Below, piece after piece: positions 21,265-33,120 of a stretch of 64,000 bases of DNA. The translations under genes and the position numbers were made by a program. The stretch is from Geosiphon pyriformis (taxonomy: Eukaryota > Glomeromycota > Glomeromycetes > Archaeosporales > Geosiphonaceae), in NCBI GenBank assembly GCA_016748015.1, contig JAAOMT010000602.1:551806-615805 (forward strand), given 5' to 3'. The notes beneath the pieces are model-generated. The model was not told where the DNA came from and made no database searches. It saw only the letters and a list, made by a program, of their open reading frames with translations. The number at the start of each line of letters is the position of its first letter. Position 1 is the first letter of the stretch.

Positions 21265-23340
21265 AGATATAATCCAACAAAAAACCAATGCCAACATTAA
21301 TTATTCAGAAAAATAACAAACCAAAAAATCATAGAAAAAAATTATTTAAGATTTGTAAAATTTTTATTTCAATATTACCAAATTTATTTTAGACTAACAA
21401 GTAATTATTAGCCAGCAGAATTAGCTTTCAATTTCTATGTTAATAAAAAAATTAAATTCTATTTGGAAAATTAAGAAGATCCAGAAACTACTCTTAGAAA
21501 TTTTTACAGTGAACTACTACAAAACATTATACTTTTACCAAATTATCTGTTTGCACCACTAATTACAAAAATAAACAGAGAAATTAAGTATTACATCCAA
21601 TAGAGATTTCTTATTATCTTTGCAGTTAAAGAAAAATTACAAACTTTAGTAGGAATATTAAGAAAAATACAACTGTCTATTTGGAAAAAATTAAGAGTTA
21701 TTTTACTTATTTACTTATTATACTATTATATTTTAGGAAGTATTATTCACATACTATCAGAATTCATATTACCATTAATTACAAAAACACTATTATTCTA
21801 TGTTTTGTTTCAAAATAATTAAGAAAAAGCCAAATTATTAAGAATCTACAGCAATTTTTTTAAAGGATTTAAATTGTGATCAACAACATTATTAAGACTT
21901 TAATCAATATTACTTTAACCAAATTTCGAATCTATCAGTTATTAAAAAAACACCAATTAAAAAAAAAGGAAGACAATAATCAAAGAAATAATAATCAAAA
22001 CCCAATTCCAAATAATCTGGAAATACAAACTCCAATTGTTCAAATTCCACAAAACCTGAACAATCTAAATTTGCTTCTATTAAGCAAAACTTACCTCCAA
22101 TTATTGTAATTGATTTACCAGTTGTACTAATTACTACACAATAACAATAATCATAACAATAACAACAACCACAACAACAACAACAACTTATACCAATAAT
22201 ATATACACTTATTATTAAACTAAAAAAATTCATTAGTAAAGAGAACAACACCCAAGCATGGCTAAATTATATATAAAAAACCATTGCAGCCAATAGATAA
22301 AATAATGCCAAAACAATTCAAGTCATTCTATGTTTTTTTTAAGACACTATTAACTTATAATATTAAAATCTTATAAACAAATTCCAAGATTTTGATGTAT
22401 TTAAAACTGTGTTTCTATGACATTTTAGTAATAATAATAGTCTGTTAACTAGTTTCACCACAATTAAACAAAGTAATACTAAAGCAATTACTACTTACTT
22501 GAAACACTTCCATAGAAATTTGTACCAAATCCAGACAATTCAAGCTAACTATTTTAGAATAACACAGATTTTAAACCAGTTTATTTATGAATTATACAAC
22601 AGTTTATTACAATAAGTATGCTTAATGTACTTAAATACTTTTTAAGATATAGTAATATACACCAGAAATTTTAAATCAGTCAAACTTAAAGCCAATTACA
22701 CCCAAGCCATAAATCTAGTAATGAATGAATTATTTAAATTGGATTTTAAGCTAAAACAATTTAGTAATTTTATCAATCAGAAAACCAAAAGATACTTAGT
22801 TAATAATTAAACAATCTATTAACTTTCTCAATATTGTAATAATTCAGAAAATTCCAATTATTTCCAAAATTAATTATGTTTGTTATTATCAGCCAATTAA
22901 CCATAACAACAAAAAATATGTAATTGTCACTATTGTAATAAACAAGACTATTTAAAAGCAGATTGCTGCTTTAAATTTAATACTCAATGATCAGAAAATC
23001 AATATTGAAATCTTGATTACTGATTTCAAACTCCAAATTATACTCAAAATTAAAAACAATATTAGTCTCATTACTCCCAAATAATACAATAATCTATATA
23101 TATACTTTTAGTCTATTAGACTCTAACTCTAATAATTTATTAACAGCTATAGTTACAAGTAATTTATCAACTCCAACAAATTCAAATGCCACTTCAAATT
23201 ACTGTGTCAACATCCACTGGAAATCCAAAGCTAAAAATTACACACATCCAGCAAAATTGGAGATCAGTAATAATAATACACCAACCAATCTCCAGTTTTT
23301 CAAATTAGCCATTAAGATTATAACAATAGAGTTTAGAAAG
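21265..23340 (+). pseudogene. gag of element C, heavily decayed
   Basis: Pieces align with gag of element E: the N-terminal domain (about 21320-21900), then a linker with NNQNPIPNNLEIQTP (about 22000), CAA-rich repeats (about 22135-22190), the capsid core (22230-22850) and a zinc-knuckle segment at about 22925-22975. There the His of C-x2-C-x4-H-x4-C reads Tyr (CAT to TAT). Stops occur every few codons and at least one frameshift lies near 22070. No product is possible. Confidence 0.65.
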
Positions 23341-24506
23341 TGAGTACACTCAAAACCCAAATTTTCAGAACTATTTAAGTCTCTTAGTTACTTCAGAAAA
23401 CAACTTATCTAACAACTTAAAAATCAATACTACTTATTAACAATATTTTACCAGCAATAATTACCAAAAACAAGCCATCTTTTTTTTTGAATTAGAAAAA
23501 TTAGCAATAATATTTCTATTTAGTAGAACTGTTTTTAATATTAAACCAATTATTATTATGTATACTGATATCAAAATTGATGGCTAATCTATCAAGCTAA
23601 TTCTTAATAGTGAATTAACAGGCAGCATAATCACATAATAATTCATAAACCAATTAGGTTGCCAAGTTGATTATATTGTAAATGTTAGAATTATTACAAC
23701 TAATAAAACAATCAAGATTTCTATTGGCAAAATTGATAACTTTTCTTTTAAGTTAATAGCATTATTATGTCAATCAAAGTTTTAATTATAAAAGCTACAC
23801 AATACTAAACTCTAATTAATAATAACTGGTTATTCAAAACTAATGTTGTATTCAACTAAACCATGCAAGAACTATAGCTTAGTTAAAATAATCAACAAAC
23901 TTAAATACCAGTTACTTGCAATTACTTCAAAACAAACACTACTATTTAACAACCATTAATAGAATTAAAAAAAAAAATTTACTTGAAAAGCCTATCAAGT
24001 TTTATGGACTAAAAATAAGTATAACAAATTGCCATTAATATTTTTTTGGGATAACAAAAAAAAAAGAAAAAAAGAGGATTAACTGTAAATCATCACCATC
24101 ATAGAAAAAACAAATAATAGTTGGTATATTTTATACTTAGTAAAAACCAAAAAGAAACTACTTTACATTTTACTTAGGTGTATTGACTATAAAAAGAAGC
24201 TTTCTTTTATAGAAGCTTGGATTTCACCCAAAAAAAACTATTAAACACATATCCACTACTATTGTAGACTATATTACAGAGAACACTTTAGTTATTCAAA
24301 ATAACAAAAAAAGTGGAACAACAAACCATGTTTTGTTTGTAAGGAAACCTTATTTAATAAAGAAATATAGAATAACATTCTTGGTTGTAAAAGAACATAT
24401 AATACATTATGTTAATACATGATCCTAATAAGTAACTGGATGAGTTAAAAAACATTTTTCAATACTGTATGAAACTGAGCACTTTCATGCTTAGATGGTT
24501 ATCTAT
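23341..24506 (+). pseudogene. Protease and start of Cys-rich region, element C
   Basis: The segment ...MYTDIKIDG-stop-SIKLILNSELTGSIIT (about 23555-23630) is the retropepsin core with D-S-G changed to N-S-E. It is followed by IKISIGKIDNF (about 23710) and the pre-Cys-rich linker with Lys-rich stretches (about 24050). Cys-rich traces follow (CFVCKE at about 24330 and CKRTYN at about 24385). Interrupted at 24506 by a solo LTR; the frame resumes at 25483. Confidence 0.6.
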
Positions 24507-25478
24507 TGTTACTTATAGAATATAGAAATTACTGTATATTAGTATATAAATTAACCAATTAAAATAGACATAATAAAAGTGAAATTCTAGAATTCCTCTT
24601 AAAGAAATTGCAGAATTACAGAATTATAGAATTCTTATATGAGAAATTGCAGAATTGCAGAATTGCAGAATTCTTTTCAAAAAATTACAGGATTCCAAAA
24701 ATTCCAAGATTTTTGGCTAAAAAATTAAAAAATTCAAAGAATCTTATATAACATATATTATATATATATATAGTGAAAGTGTTAAGCAAAAAAAGCAATT
24801 TCTGGAAAATTTAATAGAGTTTTATTAATTTAGAACAATCTTTTTTCTTTTTTATTTATTAACTTTCACTTTATGAATAGTTACTATTAACCAAAATAAT
24901 TTTATTAACAAAATATTAAATAAAACATACTTATTATTATTCAATCCATGTTATTGTTATTTGTTTAAAAATTTAATTACTCTTTCATTTATCAACCCTT
25001 TATGTTGATAAAATCTAACACTTAATTACACTAAAACAATAGCTCTTGATTATGGCTATTGACAGAATACTAATTTTTTCTTTTTATTTATTTTATTTAT
25101 TTATTTTATTTATTTATTTTTATTTTCTTTTGTTTATTAATTGATTGAAGAATTGAAACACACGGAATTATTAACATTAAAAATAGTCTGATAAAAGACC
25201 TCAAAAAAAGAGTATAGAGTTTAAAAAATTTATAGATAGCTTACCAGAAAGGCATAACTGCCAGAATAAACCAGTCACTATGCTAAAAAAAAATTTGACT
25301 GAATTGTGATTCCAAGAGACTACTAATACAATCATTGAATTTCTGTCCATTATACAAAGAACTCAACTAAAACTTTTAGACAACCAAAACCTTCAGATAT
25401 TACCAACTATATCACTTATTAAGTACCAAGTTACAGGTTTGTTATTTGTATTAACACCCCAAATAATCATCTGTAATA
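24507..25478 (+). repeat. Solo LTR, family A1, inside element C
   Basis: 972 bp, TGTTACTTATAG...CTGTAATA, flanked by the direct repeat CTAT (24503-24506 and 25479-25482). Ignoring the LTR and one repeat copy, the element C frame continues (GYLYNENKIW, matching GYSHNKDEIW in E). It contains an extended AGAATTGC/GAATTC array (24590-24730) and TTTAT repeats near 25080. A solo LTR arises by recombination between the two LTRs of a former full element. Confidence 0.85.
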
Positions 25479-26035
25479 CTATACAATGAGAACAAAATCT
25501 GGTAAATAACAAATGCCAAAGTCAAAAGTGTTTTACTTAACAAAATACTTGTTATTAAAAACAACTTACCAAAACCTGTTGAAACTGTTTTTATTTCCAA
25601 TCCAAATGTATTTATTAATATCTTGAATAATTTAAAACAATTTCAAGAGTATTATCAAAATTTAGCACTTACTAGAGAAAAGCAAAAGCAGTATTTAGAA
25701 CAATTAAACACTAAACTTTGTAAGTATTGCCTAATTTTTAGTAACTTTAAATATTGTGACAATTGTAATCTTATTTACAATCTATTATCATGCATAATTT
25801 ATTTAATTTCTAAAAAAAAAGAACCAATCAGCAAATGTGTATTGAAATCAAAATCAAAATTTAATCACAATTTAAACTTTAATAATAATAACAATAACAG
25901 TTTTAACTCTATTTATAATAGCAACAATAATAACAACAATTCAAACTCCAACAAAAACTTTGAAAAATATATTATACTTCCAAATTTCTTAAAGGAGCAG
26001 AAACTTAAATGGTTCAACAATAATAATAAAAATAT
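25479..26035 (+). pseudogene. Cys-rich region of element C
   Basis: The open block from 25623 reads ...FQEYYQNLALTREKQKQYLEQLN then LCKYC-x8-YCDNC (about 25715-25770), two CxxC pairs that align with LCNYC...YCNKC of element E (about 37450-37490). An Asn/Ser-rich linker (25860-25960) follows, made of AAT/AAC runs, before the dUTPase. Likely metal-binding by analogy with the B copies. Confidence 0.6.
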
Positions 26036-26425
26036 TATGCCAAAACATGCACATGATACTAATACAAAATTTAATCTTAGATATCTAAGAAAAAGTGCTA
26101 TCATATTGGAACCACATTTACATACCAGCTAGATTTAAAATTAGCACTGGAAATTCCAACAATAATAATAGTTCAATTAGTCTCTAGATTTAGTTTAATG
26201 AAAAAGAGAATTAATATCAAAAGAGAAATAATTAATGTAAAATATATAGGAAATATTATTACAATACTACAAAATAACTCAAAAAAAGGATACACAATTG
26301 AACTAAATAAAAAGATAACATAGACAATATTCCTGTTTTTAGTTAAAATAGCTCAATTAATATTAGTAGAAATGAGAGAAAAGTTAAGGATTATAGCAAA
26401 AGGAATTAAAAGATTCAAATATATA
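26036..26425 (+). pseudogene. dUTPase domain of element C
   Basis: Motif 1 reads KHAHDTNTKFNLRY (26040-26080). After a 1-nt frameshift near 26128 the frame continues with LVSRFSL (motif 2), IINVKYIGNI (motif 3, catalytic Asp changed to Asn), NKKIT-stop-TIF (motif 4) and IKRFKYI (motif 5, GFGST lost). Inactive, but it shows that the domain was already part of the family A ancestor. Confidence 0.65.
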
Positions 26426-27427
26426 AATAAAATAAATATACTAGTTAATATAATAGAAAAAAAAACCATTAATAAAGAAAAAATTATTTCCACTTATCAA
26501 TCAATTTTTATTCTATTATATAATTAGTATATATTAGTTATAAAGAAAAAGGTAAAAGATCAACCCCAGATTTTTGAAGCTAAAATAAACATTTGTAAAT
26601 CAGAAGAGATTGGTATTACTAATCTCTATATACTAGCCAAGAACTACAAACACATCAAAATTCCAATATATAATACAACTAAAAACTTCATAGAAATACC
26701 AAATAAAATTACTATCAGATATTTAAGTACTAAAGTTGAAAACCAATTACCAATCATTATTTTAGATTTTTCACAATTTTGCAGATATATGAATATCATA
26801 TCACAAATTATATACAGACAAAAAAAATGTTATTTATTACAACTAAAACAATTAGAACAAATAAACTTGTAGAATTTAGATCTACTTTAATATATGCAAC
26901 TTAAGATATTATTTAACAATTTTATTGATATTTTTGTAAGTAAAAACAAATTTGGCTGAACTAACATTATTCAGCACCAAATTAAAACTGAAGATACTAT
27001 ACCAATAAAACAATAAACATATAGAGTACTACCAATTAGCCATGAAATCATTCAACAAAAAATCAATTAAATATTGAATAATAGATTAATTCAATTATTA
27101 ATGAATTTATAGTCATTACTAGTGGTACTTGTATATAAAAAGAATAGAAAAATCCACTTTTATGTAAATTACAGAAAACTCAACAGTGTTATTTATAGAA
27201 ATAACTATTTAATATCATAGATTCAGAAATTATTTAATGCTTTTGAAGAAAAAAAATGGTTCTTAATATTGAACTTAAATAGTAGTTACTGACAAATAAT
27301 CATAAATTTAGCTAACAAAAAAAAGACAATATTTACAACCAAAGAGAAAAATTTTGAATTTAACATTATGTCATTTAGCTTAATTAATATTTCAATCATC
27401 TTTCAATGACTTATAGAAATTGTATAT
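26426..27427 (+). pseudogene. dUTPase-RT linker and N-terminal RT, element C
   Basis: Linker 26430-26870, then the RT approach (LLNNFNNIF-like, about 26905), KIHFYVNYRKLNSV (about 27150), WFLILNLNSSY (about 27255) and FNIMSFSLINISIIFQ (about 27360-27405, equivalent to [13 protein letters not shown]). The sequence breaks at 27427, before the YxDD box, because element D starts there. Confidence 0.65.
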
Positions 27428-28319
27428 TGTTATTCATAAAATATAGGAATTATATATTAGTATATAATTAGCCAATCAAAATAAGACATGGTAAAAGTAG
27501 AATTTTAAGATTTTTTTTAGAGAAATTACAGGATTCCAGAATTATAGAATTCCAGTATAAAGAATTGCAGGATTTTAGAATTTCAGGACTTCTCTTGAGG
27601 AATTACAAAATTTCAAGAATTCTAGGATTCCTGGCTAAAAAATTGAAGAATTTAAGAAATTTCATATAACAAAATTTATATATATATAAAAGTAGTGTTA
27701 AAAACAGGATTCTTAAATTAGAAACTTCAGTTCCAATTCTTCATCTATTCTTCTATATAATAATATTCTGTAACTTGAAGTGGAAACATCAAATATCAAT
27801 AAAATACTTATTATCATTATAATCTATCTTTTCACTATCAACAAACTCATGTTGATAATTACTAATACTTAACTATATTGGACTAATAACTTTTGATTAT
27901 AGTTATTAATAAAATACTAACTCTTTCTTGCCTTGGCTTATTTTTTTTATTTTTTTTTATTTTTTTTTTTGTTGTTTACTAATTGATTTGAGAGATTAAG
28001 CACTAAATAATTAATGTTAAAGATAATCTGATAAAAAACTCCAAAGGAAGAGTATAGAGTTAAAAATTTAAAGATAGCTTATCAGAAGAACATGACTGCC
28101 AGAATAAACTGGCCACCATGCTAAAGACAGAAATTGAGCAGAATTGCAATTCTGAGAAGACTACTAATACAACCATTGAATCTTTGTTTATTATACAAAG
28201 AACTCAACCAAAACCTTCAGATCACAAAAATCTTTAGAAATCACCAATCATACTAGCTATTGAGCACCAAGTTATGAGTTTATTATTTGTTTTCAGATCC
28301 TAAATAATCTTTTATAACA
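27428..28319 (+). repeat. 5' LTR of element D (A1)
   Basis: 892 bp, TGTTATTCATAA...TTTATAACA. AGCCAATCAAAA lies near 27472; the GAATTCC-type U3 array at about 27505-27660 is followed by TATATATATA. Followed by TTTGGTGTTAC, a variant primer-binding site (28320-28330). Confidence 0.8.
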
Positions 28320-30430
28320 TTTGGTGTTACTTGTGAAGTATAATTTAACAGAAAACTAGTCTTAACAACAATTATTAGAACAGTAGCAGAATCAGAAGTA
28401 ATAGAAACAAACCACTTGGAATTCATAAAAGCCCTATTTCAATATTATTACCCTTATTTGAGATTGACAAATAATAATTGGCCAGCAGAATTAGCTTTTA
28501 ATTGTTATGTTAATAAAAAGATTGTATATTATTTGAGAGAACAAAGAAATTCAGAATCTGTCTTCAACAATTTTTTCAATAAATTACTTTAAAGCATCAT
28601 ACTGCTACAGACTTATTTATTTGCATCACTAATTATAAAAATAAACAGAGAAATTAAAAAATACACCGAACAGAAATTTCTTATCACTTTCACAAACAAA
28701 GGAAAAAAAAGATTACAAACACCAGTAGAAACACTAAATCTGATACAACTACCTACTTAGAAAAAACCAAGAGTTAAATTACCAAAAAACTTATTATATT
28801 ACTATACACTAGAAAGTATCATTAACATCACAGCAGCAGATGTATCCACATTAAACACAAGAACACTATTAGCCAAAATTTCATTTCAGAATAAACAAGA
28901 AAAAGCTAAATTATTAAGAACTTATAGCAAATATTTTGAAGGATTTAATTTATAATCAGCAATATCATTAGAATGTCAATTACCACTATTACAATCAGAT
29001 TTCAGAACTACTAGTCTTTGGGAAATAACCAAATCTGAAGAAAAAAAAAATAGCAATTGGGAAGTCAATAATTAAAACCTGATCCCAGAAATCCAAACTT
29101 CAATTGTTCAAACTCAGCAAAATTAAAACAATCCAAACACTGCTTCTATTGTGCCCCAAAACTTATCTTTAGTATTGTAATAGACCCACCAGTTGCACCA
29201 ATTGCTGAACAACAACAACAATAGCCACAACCACCACTTTAGCAACAATTTCAACAGCAATCACAACCACAACAGTAACAACTACTATTAGCACTAATAG
29301 CATATATACCAATTGCAAAACTCAAGAAATTTACTGACAAGGAGGATAATGTACAAGTATGACTCAATGATGTGAAAAAAGCCATTGCAATCAATAGATA
29401 GGATAATGTCAGAGCACTACAAATAATCTTATACTTTTTTTAAGATATTGTTAACTTCTAATATCAAAGCTTAATCCAAAAATCCCAAGACTTTAATACA
29501 TTCAAACTAAAATTTCTAAGATATTTTAGTAATAATAATAGTATCAACCACTTAACAAATACATTCAAAACTATTAAACAAAGAGATACTAAAGCAGTTA
29601 CCACTTATTTAGAATGCTTCCACAGAAATCTGTGTCAAATACAAGCAATTAACATGAATTACTTTACAGTATCACAGATCTTGAACCAGTTTATCTGTAG
29701 GCTATACAGCAGTATTCTCCAGTGTATATGTCTAATGCATCCACAAACTTTCCAAAATGCAGTTACTAATACCTGAAATTTTGAATTGGCCAAGCTAGAA
29801 GCTAATTACACTCAAGTTATTAATCTAGTAATAAACGGATTATTTAAATTAGACTCTAAGTTAAAACAATTTAGTGATTTTATTAATCAAAAATAAGAGG
29901 AATACTTAGCTAACAATCAAGCAATTTATCAACCACTATAACACAAAAATAATCCAGAAAATACAAATAATGTTCAATAACAACAAAAAATACATAGTTG
30001 TCATTATTATGATAAACAAAACCATTACAATTTGAATATTGCAAATAGTTAAATGATCAATGATCAGAAAATCAGTATTGAAACCCTGATTGCTGGTTTC
30101 AAATTCCGAATTATTCTTTAAATCAAGATTAATATTAACTCTATTATTCACAAATAACATAATAACCAATTTATTAACCTCCAATCTATCAAACTTCAGT
30201 TTTAGTTATTTATCAACCACAGCCACAAGTAATCTATTAATCCTAACCAATTTAACCACTGTTATAAAACTCAGCTCAAATATTATCCAGAAACCAAAGA
30301 CCAAGAATCACTTACACACAGCAAAACTGAAGATCAGCAATAGTAATGTACCAACTGATCTTCAGTTCATTAAGTTAACCATCAAGATTTTGCCAGTAAA
30401 GTTCAAATACTGAATATAGCCAAAGCCTGA
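28320..30430 (+). pseudogene. gag of element D
   Basis: The N-terminal domain runs from about 28370 (LEFIKALFQYYYPYLRLTN) to 28960. A linker with Gln/Pro repeats follows (about 29190-29290), then the capsid core from about 29320 (KKFTDKEDNVQV at 29325-29360) to 29900. A degraded zinc knuckle at about 29995-30040 has its second Cys read as Tyr. Stops are frequent. The tail reaches about 30430. Confidence 0.65.
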
Positions 30431-30759
30431 ATTCTCAAAACTATTTAAGTTTTCTGGTTATTTTAAAAGACATTTCATTCAACAACCAGGAAACTAACCA
30501 AAAACCACTTACCAACAACATACCTTTAGCAATTATAACAAATGACAATTTCCTAGCAGCTATCTTTTCATTTAAATTAAAAGACCAAATAGAAATATCA
30601 TTATTCAGTAAAGCTGCTCTTAACACTAAACCAATTACTGTAATATACACTGATGTTAAAGTTAATAGTCAATTCATCAAACTAGTCCTTGATAACAGAT
30701 TAGCAGACAGCATTATTACATAACAACTTATAGACCAATTAGGTTGCCAAATTGATTGC
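30431..30759 (+). pseudogene. Protease fragment of element D
   Basis: Contains VIYTDVKVNSQFIKLVLDNRLADSIIT (30638-30720). The catalytic Asp is kept, but the following Ser-Gly reads Asn-Arg. The fragment ends at QLGCQID where the LTR of element G begins (30760). Confidence 0.65.
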
Positions 30760-30909
30760 TGTTACTCATAAAGAAAATATATAAAAAATAGTAGGAAAAC
30801 AGATAGACCAATAGGAGAGTAATAGTTAACATGTAAGCATATTGTTTAAAAAATTATAGCACATTGCTCAGAAATGTGAATGATCTCATAAAATCTAAAT
30901 TATATATAT
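30760..30909 (+). repeat. 5' LTR of element G (A2), first part
   Basis: 150 bp with TGTTACTCATAAAGAAAATA and GCACATTGCTCAGAAATGTG-type U3 repeats ending in a TATATATAT run, where the family B LTR inserted. It continues at 31892. Confidence 0.75.
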
Positions 30910-31891
30910 TGTTACTGGAGGTTTTTGGTCTCTTTTCTGTAATATTGTTGATACTTATTTGCTGTGAATTCACGTTTTCTGGATGTGGTTGAACCTCCAG
31001 TAACTGAATTTTTAACTTCAAATTATTTCCTATAATTTGAACTGCTGAGCTTATAAGTGGAATGGCCAATTCCATGCCAGTTGCTTTGTGTAGTTACGTT
31101 GTAGTAAATGTCAACTCTTTCCCAGGAATTGCTTGTCTGGAAGCTCACTAAAATGTGTAGTTACTTTGTTGTGAAAGTCAACTCTTCTACAGGAATCTTG
31201 TCTGTAGGCTACCCTAATGATTGTAATAAGAAAAGGAAAGGAAACTAAAAGAAATGTAAGAGAAATAGAATTTTGTTAAGAGAAACGTTTTCTATTCAGG
31301 CCTGGAGTCACTAACAGTTTACTGAAATTGGTAGCTAATCAATTTCGAAATGCTAGTTGGGTTTTGGGGATTTTCCAAGTACAATAATTAAAGAATTTGG
31401 TTTTTTTGAATTATTTGATATTTATTTCTTTTTGTGTATATAAGAACAGTTTTAAGAGATAAATCTAAAGTAAGATACATTTTCTCGAAGAGAGAAGCTC
31501 TTCTTTTATACAACTTGTTGTAACACTATTCTATGAACTTGAACTCTGCTATTTTCTACAATTTCGCTGAACTAAAGATACATTTCGGCAAACTACAAGT
31601 TATTTCGGCGAACTATTAGATATTTTGGTGAACTATCAATTATTTCAGCAAATTTCTACAAATTTTGGCGAACTTCTGAATGTTACATAGTTCGGGATAT
31701 TGCATGATTGATCATTGCAATTAGGTTACATTTGTGTTGTGTACAATTTGGGTTATTAATTAAATGATAATTTCGGACATTTTTTGCTAATGTAATAAGT
31801 GATCATTTGAAATGATAATATATACTAATTAATGATAGGAATTATAAGATAATTTCATGCTAAATAATATCTCTAATTTCGTCTGGTAACA
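30910..31891 (-). repeat. Solo LTR, family B, inside the LTR of element G
   Basis: 982 bp, TGTTACTGG...CTGGTAACA on +, flanked by ATAT on both sides (30906-30909 and 31892-31895). The best-preserved TTCGGCGAA subrepeats of the window lie at 31580-31680. No internal element sequence is attached, so it is a solo LTR. It sits in the TATA-like run of the host LTR promoter. Confidence 0.85.
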
Positions 31892-32512
31892 ATATATAAC
31901 AAGAGTATTAGAAGCAGAAAAAACAGAATAATTACTAAGACCTCTCTATTATCATATTTCTATTAGAATTATTAATATCAATAAATAATTATTCTTCATC
32001 TAAATTACTCTTCCCACTATCAATATTTTATGTTGATAGTATCAAATACTTGATCATACTGGAACAATAGCTCTTAATTATGGTTATTGATAGGATACTA
32101 ACTTTATTGCCTTGGCTTATATTTTATTTCTTTAATTTTCTTTTGTATTTTATTTCTTTTTTTGTTTACTAATTGATTAAAAATTAAGTATTGAATTATT
32201 AATGTCAAAGATAGCCTGGTAAAAAACCCAAAAAAAGGGTGTAGTAATTAAAAAATTTATGGATAGCTTACCAAAAAAGCATGATTGTCAGAATAAACTA
32301 GCCACCATGCTAAAAAAAAAATTTGATAGAATTGTAATTCCAAAAGGCTACTGATAAAACTACTATTAAATCTCTGTCTATTATACAAAAAACTCCAACC
32401 AAAAACCTTTAAATCACGAAAACCTTCAAATATTACCAACATAATTCAGCTACTGAGCACCAAATTACAGATTTGTTATTTAATTTGAGACCCCAAATAA
32501 TTACCTATAATA
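31892..32512 (+). repeat. 5' LTR of element G (A2), second part
   Basis: 621 bp continuing the A2 LTR from the TATA-like run to ACCTATAATA. This part is shared with A1 LTRs (CTTTATTGCCTTGGCTTA, GCCTGGTAAAA, GAGCACCAAATTACAG). Followed by a primer-binding site at 32513. Confidence 0.75.
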
Positions 32513-32525
32513 TTTGGTACTCTTT

Positions 32526-33120
32526 GTGAAGTATAATTCTATAAAGAACTAGTACTAACAAACAACTATTTAAAAGTAGCAGAACCAGAAAAAATAGAAA
32601 CAAATCATTTAGAATTTGCCAAATCTTTATTTTAACACTACTGTCAACACTTAGAATTAACCAACAATTACTTATCAGTAGAATCAGTATTTAATTTCTA
32701 TGTCAATGAGAGAATTTCATATTTGTTAGGAGTACCAGTAGAAACTGACTTAGCAAGAGGAAATTTCTACAACAAATTAATTCAAAATACTAGCCTACTA
32801 GTAAATTATAACTTCATGGCAATTCTTACTAAAATCAATAGAAAAATTGAAAATCACACTCAACAAAGATACTCAATCACCTACACAAACAAAGGCAAAA
32901 GAAAACTACAAATACCAGCAGTAACACCTTAAAAAATACAACTACTTACTTGAAAGAAAACAAGAGTAAAATTACCAATCAACCCATCATATTACTATAT
33001 ATTTAGAAGTACCATCAACATTTCATTACTAAGCACGTCTATTTTAAACACAAAATCATCATTAGTCTAACTTTTATTTCAAAGTAAACAAAAAAAAACA
33101 GAGTTATTAGGAATCTATGA
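32526..33120 (+). pseudogene. N-terminal gag fragment of element G
   Basis: Reads LEFAKSLF-stop-HYCQHLELTNNYLSVESVFNFYVNERISYLLGVPVETDLARG (32605-32765). This is very close to the gag of the minus-strand element at 2003-2266, so that gag type occurs with both A1 and A2 LTRs. It runs to ELLGIYD (33117), where element E begins. Confidence 0.7.

Larger units (their letters stand above)
20485..27427 (+). mobile_element. Element C: family A1 Ty3/gypsy-like, 5' part, very decayed
   Basis: Plus-strand element with 5' LTR, primer-binding site, gag, protease, Cys-rich region, dUTPase and the first part of RT. A solo LTR (24507-25478) interrupts it. It ends at 27427 inside RT, where element D begins. 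Of all elements here it has the highest density of stops, in keeping with being the oldest of the C-D-G-E series. Confidence 0.7.
27428..30759 (+). mobile_element. Element D: family A1, LTR-gag-protease fragment
   Basis: Begins with a complete 5' LTR and primer-binding site inside the RT of element C. It carries gag and the start of protease and is cut at 30759 by the 5' LTR of element G. The right-hand parts of C and D are not found after G or E, so a deletion or rearrangement followed the nesting. Confidence 0.7.
30760..33120 (+). mobile_element. Element G: family A2, LTR plus N-terminal gag
   Basis: 5' LTR in two pieces (30760-30909 and 31892-32512, split by a solo family B LTR), primer-binding site TTTGGTACTC (32513-32522), then about 600 bp of gag, cut at 33120 by the 5' LTR of element E. 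The start TGTTACTCATAAAGAAAATATA and the AGCAATGTG-type U3 mark it as subfamily A2. Confidence 0.7.

Noticed and set aside
21876-22251. Small proteins on both strands here (Asn/Gln- and Cys/Tyr-rich)
   Set aside because: They come from CAA/AAC runs in the decayed gag linker of element C. Low-complexity codons stay open in several frames.
25913-26104. Leu-rich minus-strand ORF resembling a membrane peptide
   Set aside because: Antisense of AAT/AAC (Asn) repeats in the Cys-rich to dUTPase linker of element C. The plus strand has recognisable homology.
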